From Sinotaia quadrata (lineage: Eukaryota > Mollusca > Gastropoda > Architaenioglossa > Viviparidae): a stretch of DNA of 64,000 nucleotides. Shown here one piece after another: positions 20,103-32,100 of the stretch (within the stretch, counting starts at the first letter, position 1; every line of letters begins with the position of its first letter). The DNA lies in the NCBI GenBank assembly GCA_028829895.1, contig CM054182.1:62461879-62525878 (forward strand), written 5' to 3'. A program made the translations under genes and the position numbers. The notes beneath the pieces are model-generated. The model was not told the origin of the DNA. It saw only the letters and a list, made by a program, of their open reading frames with translations, and did not search any database.

Positions 20103-22397
20103 CTGCAAAAAGGATAGGAAACGTCGTAGCATTAATCTAATCTTGCATCAAAACGCGTGCATATACTGAACATAAGTAATGATTTCAAGTTATTAGGCTC
20201 TAGAGATCTGAGTAAAAGTTCCTTTCCATGTATCATAAGACAAAATTTTTAATGCTCAAAATAAAAAAAAAAGGCAAACGCCTCTGTAGAACCCAAAATA
20301 TGCTTGGTTTCCTGTATAATCTTTTTAAAAAAAATATTTTCTCTATTTCATGAGTAAATGTTTGTTTGATGGTTTGGTTTGCTGCTGATTCTACTAACAC
20401 GTACAACAGTAAATATGAAAACCAAGGATCAAAAGTTTGCCCAAGTGGATTGAGCTCTTTAAGTGAAGTCCATATTTGGAGCTGCAGAAGAAACACTGTT
20501 TTGGCGGCCTTCGGAAGCCAGTCTAGAGAAATCTTACGTCATGTTTGAGCGGCCTTCGGAAGCCAGTCTAGAGAAATCTTACGTCATGTTTGAGCGGAAA
20601 AGAATGAAGTCGCATCACGCTCAGGCATCGAACCAAACGTTTTTTTCTAGCTGGTATTCTCCAGACCCACGGGTTTCAATATTACGGATCACAACATTCA
20701 GACGCATTTTAGCGTCAAACATCATATTGTGACACAGTAAATATTACCTCTGGGTATCATATCGTGACACAGTAAATATTACCTCTGGGTATCATATCGT
20801 GACAGTAAATGTTACCTCTGGGTAACTGTGAGAAATTTACAGTGACAAGGTCGCCACTTCCTTGTGCATGCGTCAGCAGAAATAGAAAAAGGTGGTTGTT
20901 TAAAACAAGTGTAATTTAACGTACAGTACTTAAACTGAACAGCAACAGAAATGCTATTACTTTTGTTAAACACACGTGTTCTTACTTGCAAGGAAAGAAA
21001 TAATTCCGACACCGGACGTGCTGCCTTTGTGGCACTTGCAGACCAACGACAATGTGATGACCACGGACAAGCACCCCATCATCGCGCTTATGCAGGCGTA
21101 CATTCTAATAACATGAAAAGCGCCTGCAAATAGGAACAACACGAAAATCACCTGCAAATATGAACAACACGAAAATCACCTGCAAATATGAACAACACGA
21201 AAATCACCTGCAAATATGAACAACACGAAAATCACCTGCAAATATGAACAACACGAAAATCACCTGCAAATATGAACAACACGAAAATCACCTGCAAATA
21301 TGAACAACACTAAAATCGCCTGAAAATATGAACACCAGGAAAATCGCCTGCAAATATGAACAACACGAAAATTGCCTGCAAATATGAACAACACGAAAAT
21401 CGCCTGCAAATGAACAACATTAACATTGCCTGCAAATATGAACAACACCAAAATCGCCTGCAGATGTTAATGTCGGTCGCCTGTAAACTAATAAATAATC
21501 TAGGACAACACAGCAACATGAGGTCAATACTTCCGGTTGCTCGATGAGTCTCCACTGAGTATGCCTCAGGAAAACACAGTACAGGGACAGTAAACATATT
21601 ACCATATGAATTTTACATCAAATGAGGATAATAAGCAATGACACAAAGATGAATGAAATATTAATGATGAAGAAATAAACTGATGGATGGATGGCTAGAA
21701 TGGAATGATTGATTGATAGAGAGATATTCAGTATATGAAAAATGCAATCTTAACCTTCCAGTTTGATAAATACTGTAAATTACAATTGAATTAGATTTCA
21801 CTCTATACAAAACCTATATCCTATATATTTCTGATAAAGTAGCAAATATTAATCCTGTTGAACACACAAAAATGTTCGTTATAAATTGATGCAGACCTCT
21901 TCAATACCCCTCTTCATTCAACTTCACCTTCCCCATCCGTAATCTGAATTCTGAACATACCGTCTATTTCATTGATCTTCGCACATTGTCTTCAATACCC
22001 CTCTTCATTCAACTTCACCTTCCCCATCCGCAATCTGAATTCTGAACATACCGTCCATTTCATTGATCTTCGCACATTGTCGATTGAGGTCAGCCGCCGA
22101 GCTCTCACAGTACAGCCAAAGTCCAAAGTTGTAGGTCGTATTGGTGAATGCATCGTCTAGAATTTCACTGGAAGAACTGCGGTTTTCCTTCAGATTTGAA
22201 ATGGAGGTTAACGGACGCTCCGTGATACCTTCTCTGGAGGAGGGTGGACTTGCTTGCACCCGCAAGATACACCAGTACGGGACTGAAAACCCTAGCAGAC
22301 TAAACGTGGTCCCGAGCAAGACGCCCACCATGGCCACCCTTTCGGAAGTGCTGTAGATTCCTGCCATGTTGAAATCTAGTCGGACGCCAGCAAGCAT
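19849..22397 (-). CDS. Claudin/PMP22-family four-pass membrane protein (3 exons)
   Basis: A 245-aa protein from exons 22397-22052, 21123-20986 and 20102-19849, with phase 1 introns and GT-AG ends. TM1 is at about residues 19-42. The first extracellular loop carries the family signature: Trp42, then GLW (92-94), then Cys97 and Cys108 ten residues apart. TM2 (about 122-143), TM3 (about 153-171) and TM4 (about 193-215) follow. The last residues, TTEL, fit a class I PDZ ligand. The spacing from Trp42 to GLW is much longer than in vertebrate claudins, and the loop has NRS and NTT sequons. Likely roles are cell-cell junctions or membrane organisation, from family knowledge. A second start at 22367 (MAGIY) has a stronger Kozak context. 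The gene sits alone between the GPCR arms and is present once. Confidence 0.82.
20495..20595. repeat. 45-bp tandem duplication in claudin-like intron 2
   Basis: Two near-perfect units contain GGCCTTCGGAAGCCAGTCTA. The 15-codon open repeat on the + strand is incidental. Confidence 0.9.
20720..20825. repeat. 35-bp tandem repeat, 3 copies
   Basis: Units contain ATCATATCGTGACACAGTAA and ATTACCTCTGGGT, in claudin-like intron 2. Confidence 0.9.
20986..21123 (-). CDS. Claudin-like exon 2: TM2 and start of TM3
   Basis: Residues 116-161. The acceptor TATTTGCAG is itself the last unit of a 28-bp repeat array. The donor is GCAA followed by GTAAGA, phase 1. Confidence 0.8.
21121..21475 (-). repeat. 28-bp minisatellite of copied 3' splice sites, about 13 units
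   Basis: Read on the gene's strand, nearly every unit has a pyrimidine-rich stretch followed by ATTTGCAG and then G, the same as the true exon 2 acceptor. That acceptor is the terminal unit. The units nearest exon 2 are the most uniform; distal units are more divergent. Confidence 0.92.
21476..21899. other. Claudin-like intron 1 body
   Basis: AT-rich intron with short GATG/GATT tracts near 21,680-21,720. No gene. Confidence 0.5.
21900..22081 (-). repeat. 91-bp tandem duplication across the exon 1 donor
   Basis: Copies 21900-21990 and 21991-22081 differ at only two positions that I can see. Each contains the end of exon 1 and a GTATGT donor. The distal donor is preceded by an in-frame stop, so the proximal one must be used for the full protein. 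Confidence 0.92.
22052..22397 (-). CDS. Claudin-like exon 1: TM1 and GLW-C-C loop
   Basis: Residues 1-115 plus one base. The donor is GACG followed by GTATGT. The exon end and donor lie within a 91-bp tandem duplication. Confidence 0.8.
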
Positions 22398-22857
22398 GTT
22401 AGATCTCAGAGTTAGCACGCATGCTTATGAAACGTACTGGAGCGTCAAACCTGTCGCAGTCAACAGGCCATCATATCTGACAGTCTAGAAACATAGAAAT
22501 ATTACAGATAAGTTTTACCCAATCTTTGTTTTAACATGTTACCTATAATTAAATATTCCTACATGTAGGTGTATGTTACGCTGATATTTACAATGAATCA
22601 TTATAAGAGCCAAACGCAAGTAGTTTCACACTATTGTACTGAATAGCTACAGTTGAGTGACTGCTCTACCAAACAATTAGATTTCAATGCAATATCGTTT
22701 TCCGTAGGCCATTTCCTTCGAAACGCTCAATTAAAACTCTCCTAAATAAATGAATATTAATGTACCTCTTAAACTGTAGATCAAAATCATTAGATGCACA
22801 CAAGCAGAATTCGTAAGCTGTAAACTTACAATACCCAGCTCTATATCTCAAAAACGT

Positions 22858-22990
22858 ATAGCATTACTTGTAAAACACATAGCTGTTCTTATATAGGCAG
22901 AACCTGTAACACACATAGTGTCCATATATAGGCGTGACTTGTAAAACACATAGCTGTCCATATATAGCCGGGACTTGTAAAACATACATT
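22858..22990. repeat. About 33-bp repeat, 4 copies
   Basis: Units contain ACTTGTAAAACACATAGCTG and a CATATATAGGC phrase, upstream of the claudin-like gene. Confidence 0.8.
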
Positions 22991-25200
22991 ACAAAAAATA
23001 AGTTATGACTCTAGCAAACAAGGAGTTTTCAAATCACCACCCAAAAATATCTGTTTGACCTAGATTGCAATGCTTATTTATAGCGCTTCTTAAATAGCAG
23101 ATCATCGACATGCATATTCTAGTATTTAGTTAAAGCTGTACAGCAACCGATAAATATCAGTATATCAACATAATGGGTTAGATCTTAGACGTATGGAACT
23201 CAGTGAAAGTCTACTGAGACTATGAAGCTGTAACTTTGCCAAACCTACAAGAGCTATTATACCATATGACCAACCACATTCAAGGTCAAATTACCAATTT
23301 ATCTTTTATCTTTAATTTAAAAGTAGTATTATTTTTCTACAACACTGAGTTGTAGATACACCAGTACAAAACATAGGAATATATGGTTATGGACTACTTA
23401 ATCCATAATTATCACTTAACCGGCATACTCTAATGGATTTAGAGTATTCATTCACAACCTACAAAATACATATGTATCAATACACCCATTATACCCACAT
23501 AACTAATTTAGTAGGTTGCTAATGCTCAGGCATAACTCTGCTAACCTCATAGAGGTCATAACCAACAGAACTAATATTTAGGAGATTAAATATGCTAGGT
23601 ATAAATTTACTGAATCCATGGATATCAATATTCCAACAAAAATGTTATTTGTTGATTATGTGAATTCCATACTTAACCGTGCTATACGCAATAGATGTTT
23701 ATATGCCACCATATATGGTATTTAATAGATTAGTAATGCTCATTTTAACTCTATCAAAACCATAAATATCAGTGTACCAACAAACCTTTCGATACGAAAC
23801 TCAGGTTTATTTATCATATCAACAGGTCTGCACAGAAATAGTAGAGATTGTTCAGATTAGCTCTATAAATCCAATGGATACCAGCATACCCACAACCTGT
23901 TAAAAATACATTTGCTTTCAAACCTCACTTATATCTCTGCCGTAATCAGAATATTGTGATTTCTCTAAGAACATGTAGGACCATAAAAATACGAATGCTT
24001 TAGTTATAACTCTACTATTCTCATAGATGCTATCATACAAAAAATTTTCCAATATATATTTAGAAATTCGCTTAATAACTGCCATAATCACATATATCAA
24101 TTAATAAACATACATGTCAATTAAGACTGCTATAAATAAATAAACCATTAAACCTATTATGTCAACAACCACACAACATTATTATACCAGTCGTCTGGAA
24201 TATCGGAATTTAAGATGTCAAGTCAAGAGTATCCCTGATCAATCGTACAGTTAGAATATTCAGGTCTTATTCTCCGAACCCACTTTATGTCAATTCAACA
24301 ACATACCTGATAGACATAAACTATAATTTTATAGCATTATCCAACCATTATACAGCGTACCAGTGAGGTGATGGAGTTTGAATAATGAGTCATAACATCC
24401 AAAGCCATTGATGACCCGACATCACTATTTACAGTACGACAAACACAGAACATCTTTGTCATCATTTGGTCTCTAGTGCACTATGAAAACGCATCTATGC
24501 CTTATTCAGATACTTGTGAGATCGTGGTCGTGTTACATAGTTATCGTCATAATACAACCTGTACCTCTCCCTGTCACTAATGTATTTCAGACATAATTAT
24601 TTGTCTAGCCAAACGACATCAACTCATAGAGTTAACACGTCCATCGTTCCAACTAGTCTAAGGAGATTCGTAAAAAGTTCACTTACCTTGCTCACTGCTT
24701 TCAGTCCGGACCATTATACGCAATGCATTCCTCATCACGTGACCGGTCCTTATCTCTTCGCTTTGGTTAATAATTTATCTACCAAACAGAATCACAGGAA
24801 AGGAAAACACGATCGTTGTAATCATCACAGTTATTGACAGCGTCCCATGCCCTGGAATAGGAAGAAAGTGGACAAGAGAGAGTGGGGGGGGGGGGGTGGA
24901 AGGCCGACAACTAGGTATATAATATTCTTTCTCTCTCATAATTTACAATATGATTTTTTAATTTAGTAATTGCTTTTTTTAAATCTTAACTTGTTGATTC
25001 TTTCCACAGCATCAATGCACTCTTATTGATTGTGGTCGCAGTGTGCACCGATTTGACCCTGAATATGAATAGTTTGATCTTTGCTTAGACGTTAACTGCA
25101 ATATCTGGCAAATGTTGGCAGGTTGTAATTTGATTAGGGAGATTGAGTAGATCATGTAAATTTCAGTTCAGTACTAGACACACCCGTATTTCTCTCCATA
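22991..25200. other. AT-rich spacer with degenerate repeats, no gene
   Basis: Recurrent phrases such as ATAAATATCAGTGTACCAAC at irregular spacing suggest an old, decayed tandem array (about 23,100-24,350). An 85-codon open frame at 24,580-24,837 is unrecognised. A run of about 13 G occurs near 24,885. Confidence 0.4.
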
Positions 25201-25229
25201 CTTTATTTACGTATGAGTGGGGATGGATG

Positions 25230-25234
25230 GGAGA

Positions 25235-25283
<49 letters not shown>
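25230..25283. repeat. (GT)n microsatellite
   Basis: Dinucleotide tract. The Thr-His and Val-Cys repeat frames through it are artefacts. Confidence 0.93.
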
Positions 25284-25285
<2 letters not shown>

Positions 25286-25289
25286 TGTA

Positions 25290-26115
25290 TGATTATGTGT
25301 GTGAATGAGTGAGAGAGATCGATCATGAAATATACAGTATGTATTTATATGTTTATACGATTGTTCAACAGTATTAAGTGCATTGACTAATAATCTGCAA
25401 ACAGATTTGTCTTTCCTGATGTACAGGTTGTCGTTCCGGACTATTAGAATGTGAACGTTCATAACATAATTTTAATAAGTGTACTGAAAAATCTATTTTT
25501 GATTTGCGATGGTTGTTCAATGAGGAGGATTTATGTATGTGCGTATGTACGTCTGTGTTTGAATAGTGTGTGTGTGAGTGTTTGTATATATGTTTTCTGT
25601 ATATGTCTTTGTGTGTATGCATCATTATGCATGTGTCATTGCTCTCAGTGTGTCCATGTGTATCAAGTTATGTGTATGTACGTAAATACAAATACACCCG
25701 TCATTTCCCTCAGTGTGTCCATGCGTATTTATGGAAATATGTATAGATGAGCACGGCAGGAGGTACAAAGGAAGTTATTTTCCAAAGAATATATTCATTA
25801 TTATACTCGAGAAATAAATATTATGTGATAGAACTACATTAAGGCCTTCCGAATCATCCAATCTCTGCTCCCATTTGATTCTAATGCACTCTTCCGTTCG
25901 TTGACTGGGGCACTATTCATGATCAATACCAAAGAACACACTGGAAGGAACGATTGCTCCAAAATTTTACAGCAACAGCAAATAGAAGATTTCATGAGCT
26001 TTAATTAAATTAAATATACTAATGTTTATAAAAAATTATACTTATAGAATATAAAATCTGGCAGCTTCAAGAGATCTCAAAGTTCGAACAAGCGATAAAA
26101 TAACACATCTTTGCA
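25290..26115. other. No gene seen
   Basis: GT-rich decay from 25,540 to 25,740 produces a 99-codon open frame with cysteine-rich low-complexity content that I do not accept as a gene. The remainder is AT-rich. Confidence 0.4.
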
Positions 26116-26119
26116 GAAG

Positions 26120-26600
26120 TATGACGTGAAAGATACAGAATGGTAGGAAATAAAAGACAAAGGAAGATATTAAATAAAAGACAAAGGAAGACATTGAATG
26201 AAAGATAGAATAATATATAAAATAAAATATACACTGGTAGGAGACTTGAAATTTAACAAGAAGATATACATTGGTAGAAGATTTGAAATGTAACATAGAA
26301 GACATAAATTGAAACATAGAAGAAAGATGAAAGATGAAAGAAGGTATAAAATGAAAGAGAGAATAAGATATAAAATGCAACAATTTCAGGATGAAACATC
26401 TACTGCGGCTCCTGTGAGGGAAAACGTGAACGAGGGAAAAGATATACAATGAAAGGTTGACAATACAGAAAGACAAAACATAAAAGAAAATATGAAATTA
26501 AACATGACAGAAGATATGAAATGAAGGATGAAAGAAGATATAAAATAAAGATTGAAGATGATATAAAATGAAAAAAGAATATGTATAATGAAAATTAGAC
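26120..26600. repeat. Purine-rich degenerate minisatellite
   Basis: Variable units of about 25-30 bp of the form GAAAGATGAAAGAAGATATA. Open minus-strand frames rich in Phe/Ser/Tyr come from the strand asymmetry. Confidence 0.75.
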
Positions 26601-26647
26601 CATACAAAAAGACTTATTGAAACAAGATGTTTGTAGTGGTGGTTGTG

Positions 26648-26682
26648 GTAGTAGTAGTAGTAGTAGTAGTGATGGTCCTAGT
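26648..26682. repeat. (GTA)n microsatellite
   Basis: Short trinucleotide run in the spacer. Confidence 0.85.
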
Positions 26683-27094
26683 AGTAGTCTGTAAACCTAA
26701 CAAGGGAGACAAACAAGAGCCATGATTGCAAGCATGCTATAAAGTTATTTCACTAGCTCCCTTTATTTATATTAGATTTCTTCCGAGTACAGTTTATTGT
26801 CTTTCAGCATGTGATGTGTATCGATCGGACAGTACGTTATAAAATGGAGGTGTTTTTCTCCTTGTACTTGCACATGCATAGATAATCATAAATGTATTTC
26901 GTTAAGGAGGTGTTGCTGTTTTTCTTGTAGATGATGAAATAATTATCGAGGTGTTATTAGAGTTAATCAAGCCTAATAATAATATCATTGTCAAAAACTT
27001 CAGATGAAATTATTGATTAAAGTAATTAAAGTTATATAATGCAGTTAACTATTGTATACCAGTAACGGTGATAGTTATTTTTATGCAAATTTGA

Positions 27095-28918
27095 CATGCT
27101 CATGAACGCAACAGTGACGATAGTTTTCAATACACGTCACACATACACGCACACACGCATACACACACACATACACACACACATACACGCATCAACAAAG
27201 TGATTTTATATATATCCGGTACATTTAATGAACGCATGTATCAAACAGTGCCGATTGCCAATTATCCGAAATTATTAGAGTTACTTTTAGTATCCGACTC
27301 ATAATTGTCCCCGTGGTTTAAATTACAAATCACCGGTGATTTACAATAAAAGTCCAGCAACTTGACATTAAATGTACATATTTTTATCCCACAGACATTT
27401 TATAAGTTGAACTTTCATGTATCTTTTGTTATGATAAATACGCATATGTAAAGGCTGCTTTTTTCCATTCACTCTATTCAACAGTATTGAAACAAATGTT
27501 GGTTTGTGATTCTCCAATGTGAATTAGAAAGACACGTCTAGTATAGTGTGCACTACTTACTTACCTGTTCCGTGTGAATCGGAAAGAAACAATAATTTAA
27601 TTTACTTTCGACTGGTTTCATACTTGTGGAGCATAGCAGCAATATCAGTCAACGAGATTCATAATAAATGTGCACTTCCGATCGTTTATAACGCACACTT
27701 ATTAGTCATTGCACACAGTGATGACTAGTCGAGCTCAGTAAATGTTACTGTAACCATACATCTTCAGTGATGACTAGTCGAGCTCATTGACAAAGCAGTA
27801 GTGATTAGAAACGTTCATCAAATTTAATGTTCAGTGATAACCTGAAAAGTTCAGTGAATGAAAGTGTGACAATGCTTCTGTGCTGATGATTAGCAAAGTC
27901 CACTTCATGTAACAGACATGCACCTAAAATGATGATTAACAAACTTCACCCGTATATAATTGAGCCATGCTTTCACAAAGCTGTTCAGCAACATCTAGAC
28001 ACGTACTGTGTGTAGACATTGACTATAGCCATGCATTGACGGAGATTATTTGTGACGTATGGGAATATTTTTTTAGAAATAAAAAGTGTTTGATTATAGT
28101 CTGTAATATAGTCATACATTCAGAACAATTTTCAATAAAGTCAACTGCATGCAACCGAAGCCATGCTGATGATGAACCAAGTCCAGTTCTACAAACGTAA
28201 AAATACATCCACTTTGATGATTAACAAAGTCCAGTGAATGTAACAATAGCTATGCAACCACAGTGATAAATGGGGACCTTTCGATTTTAAAAAACAAGAA
28301 AGATAGTGGTATGGTGACAAAGTGAGATAGCAAAGTACACGTCATCAAGCTGCAGACATATTTCTCTGAAAGTTGACATGCTCATTCAACCTTACAGCCA
28401 GGTGCCAAAAGAGCAGCGTCTTGCAAACCAAAGTGTGGTTCTGGAAACTGAGTCAAGATGTCATTTCAGAAGCAGTTGTGAAATCCATTGATAATTAATG
28501 AATATTAATCTTCTGCGCCTCGAAGCTAGGCGCTTCGCTCCAGTTCGTGGGAAGTATATTATCTAGAATAGAGTGTCTGACAAGCATATCGTGTTAACAC
28601 TGAAACACCATTTGAATTTCCTTTTGACTTCTTGAAATCAACAACAAACATCATCAATAAGTTAGATTGCCAGAAAGGCACATCATTTCAAATATTTAAA
28701 CAGGGAGATACTTTAGATGTCCGAATAGGCAGGTAATTTAAATTTCAACTGGACAAATGAATGAGCAGACAGTTTATGTTATCAACATACTTCCACTGAT
28801 CGCAACGTAAGTAGATCATTAGTATATTGCCACTGATCGTAAATAGGTCATCAATGTATTGCCACTGATTGCAACGTTATTAGGTCAAGGTGCGATCAAA
28901 CGCACTGTGTACTGAACA
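27095..28918. repeat. Inner part of the right arm: 3' flank of the - GPCR
   Basis: Reverse complement of about 13,974-15,975. Shared landmarks are the (CA)n tract (27,138-27,195), a CACCGGTGATTT phrase near 27,335, the single copy of the 69-bp unit and the GC-rich hairpin near 28,516-28,534. No gene of its own. Confidence 0.75.
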
Positions 28919-29121
28919 TTAAGTACCAGGCTGGCTGCATGGAACCTGGGGTGATGTCAAGGAAGTTATTGTACTGAGCTGAAAATGATGGTCTGCCTTT
29001 AGTCTATTGCAGTCGTTGTTCGTTTTGCTTTGCTTGTCCTTAACATCAGTCTGGCCATCGGAACAAATAGGCGCTACAATGTTGTTGTGACTGTAGGCAC
29101 CACTGTGACTGTTTCTTGAGG
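28919..29121 (-). CDS. GPCR (- copy) exon 7: cytoplasmic tail
   Basis: About 66 codons, polar, ending CSQPGT-stop. It is nine residues longer than the sister tail at its end. Confidence 0.85.
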
Positions 29122-32100
29122 CTGAAAAAGACAACCACTTAATCGGCATTCATTTCATTATAAGACGCTAATGTGTGGTGCTGTCAATAGTTTATTTAAG
29201 CTGACAAGAAATTAATGTCTGAGCATTCACTTCACCATCAGACTTTCGAAACTCTTTACTACGCTACAGATGACTTGTTAATGATAGAAAAAGTAGTACA
29301 TGCGATTTAATTTCAATAAAATATCAACATATACTTTTGTACCATGCTGAAACTGGAAGAGTTACATTTTAAAAGATATTTGTACTTAGACTGAAGGTTG
29401 AATATTACAAGCTCAGCTAAACATAACGCAGAGCAAACATTAAATAACTTAGTATTTGTAAATTTATTTCAGTAATGTTACGACTGAATATTCAATTAAT
29501 CAAGTGAACTGTCGTAACCTCCTCGCCATTCCGTTACCCATACGTGTTCGATCTATCTTTTTCACTTTCATGTAATATAGTTAACATGACAGGATCTTAC
29601 TATCCTTCTCACTTTCATGTAGTATAGTTAACATGACAGGATCTTACTATCTTTCTCACTTTCATATAGTATAGTTAACATGACAGGATCTTACTATCAT
29701 TCTCACTTTCATGTAGTATAGTTAACATGACAGGATCTTACTATCCATCTCACTTTCATGTAGTATAGTTAACATGACAGGATCTTACTATCCATCTCAC
29801 TTTCATGTAGTATAGTTAACATGACAGGATCTTACTATCCGAGCAAGGTTAACAAATATCCGGCTTCGTGTATGAAGCAGACAACAAAAATTAAGATTAT
29901 TTTGGTGGAATTGCACGTTAGATCATTGTTTATATCTTATGTACTTTATATTTTTCATTAGACTCTTGGTTTAATTTATTACAAGCATCTTTGCAGATAT
30001 ATAGATTAAAGTAAAACTGAAATCAAACTTTACAATTACCAGGTAACACTTTGCTTTTATTGCAGTAAGGGAGATAACTGCATGAAAAGATATCCTTGAA
30101 GCCGCGACGGAAGTTTTCATTGAATCCACAGTAGAGAACTGGGTTGATTGCACTGTTTAGATATGCCACATACAGCGCTATATAACGCATTGTGTAATTG
30201 TCCTGTGTGCATAGAAAAGTAAATACATAGACATATCGAAATGAGTAATTATCCTCAAAAGACAGCAATATATATATAGATATAAATATATATATAAATG
30301 CGTAGACAAAAGGAAAGCAAAGATATGGTAATAATTATATTACAGGTAGTACATGAAAGAACTATTATTGATTTTTTTCTATTATTGTCAACAGAGGCAG
30401 CAGTAGTGCTGGATGTAGCAATATTAGGAGTAGAGAGGGGTGATAAAAGAAAGGAGTCATGATAAAGTAGGCAGCAGTAGTGCTGGATGTAGCAATATTA
30501 CGAGTAGAGAGGGGTGATAAAAAAAAAAGCAGGCAGCAGTAGCAGTAGGTTTCGTAGTTTGTAGCAGAATAAGTATTATCTGTCGAAATTGCTGTTGTAG
30601 CAGAATAAGTATTATCTGTCGATATCGCTGTTGTAGCAGAATAAGTATTATCTGTCGATATCGCTGTTGTAGCAGAATAAGTATTAGCTGTCGAAATTGC
30701 TGTTGTAGCAGAATAAGTATTATCTGTCGATATCGCTGTTGTAGCAGAATAAGTATTAGCTGTCGAAATTGCTGTTGTAGCAGAATAAGTATTATCTGTC
30801 GATATCGCTGTTGTAGCAGAATAAGTATTAGCTGTCGATATTGCTGTTGTAAGCAGCAGTAGTAGAAGTAAATTTATGACATTATTTTTTACCGTTGTTG
30901 TTTCACCAAAAACTTCTACAAGTTCAGTGATGTGAAGCGGCGTCCAGCAAACAGTGAAAACCACTAACAACACCACCAGCATGCGAACAACCTAAAGAAA
31001 TGAAAAATTACTTCTGTTCAATACACGTAATATAAAAAATTAAGCTTGCTTCAGATACAGTGAGAAATAATAATGAAGTTTGCTTAAGACACGCTGACAC
31101 GTTGCAAAATAAAAAAATAACCTTGCTTTAGATACAGTGAGAAATAATAATGAAGTTTGCTTAAGACACGCTGACACGTTGCAAAATAAAAAAATAAGCT
31201 TGCTTTAGAAACAGAATTAGTCTTAGATTCATTGATGTTAATCGTTTCAAAATCATTGAAGAAGAAGAAGAAAAAGAAGAGAGCTGTTCTAGGCTGATAA
31301 AACGTTTGCTTCTTGATAGCGAATGACCCATAAAACATATTAAACACATATAATTGATACTTTGATTAGAAAATAACTCAGAAATTGATATTTTATTAAA
31401 CCAAACTAATAACATTACGGCACTTATTCAAGCACGGAAAGTTATGGATACTTACGAAATTAAATTGTTAACTAATTAGATAACAAATGGTATAGTCATT
31501 ATATAAATATTTCAAATTAAATCGATAAATAATTAGATAACAAAAAGTATAGCAATTATACAAATATTTCAAATTAAATCGATAAATAATTAGATAACAA
31601 AAGGTATAGCTATTATACAAATATTTCAAATTAAATCCATAAATAAATATAATTAGATAACAGAAATCACAGCAATTATACAAATATTTCAAATTAAATC
31701 GATCAGATATTGCCAATCAAATCAATAAATAATTAGATATCAAGACGTTTAGCAACATTTCAGACATTGCAAACTAAACAATAACTAATTATATATCAAG
31801 ACGTTTAGCAAAATTTCAGACATTGCAAACTAAACTTGCAAATTAGATATCAAGACGTTTAGCAAAATTTCAGACATTGCAAATTAAACTTGCAAATTAG
31901 ATATCAAGACGTTTGGGAATAATATATACATTGCAAATAAAATCGAGAAAGTTCTAATATTATGATTCCAGGCAATATTTTATTTTTATTCTTTATGGCG
32001 AGCTATACTAAATTATCAGCTGAGGAAAACCTAGAGCAAAGAAACGATAAAGATAAACATCAATAAAAACTAAATACTAATGACAACACAACACCAATTA

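Noticed and set aside
21121..21475. Possible CRISPR-like array of 28-bp repeats
   Set aside because: Units are contiguous with no unique spacers, and the host is an animal. It is a minisatellite that copies a splice site.
26042..26607. 144- and 73-codon Phe/Ser/Tyr-rich minus-strand frames
   Set aside because: They arise from the purine-rich degenerate repeat on the + strand.
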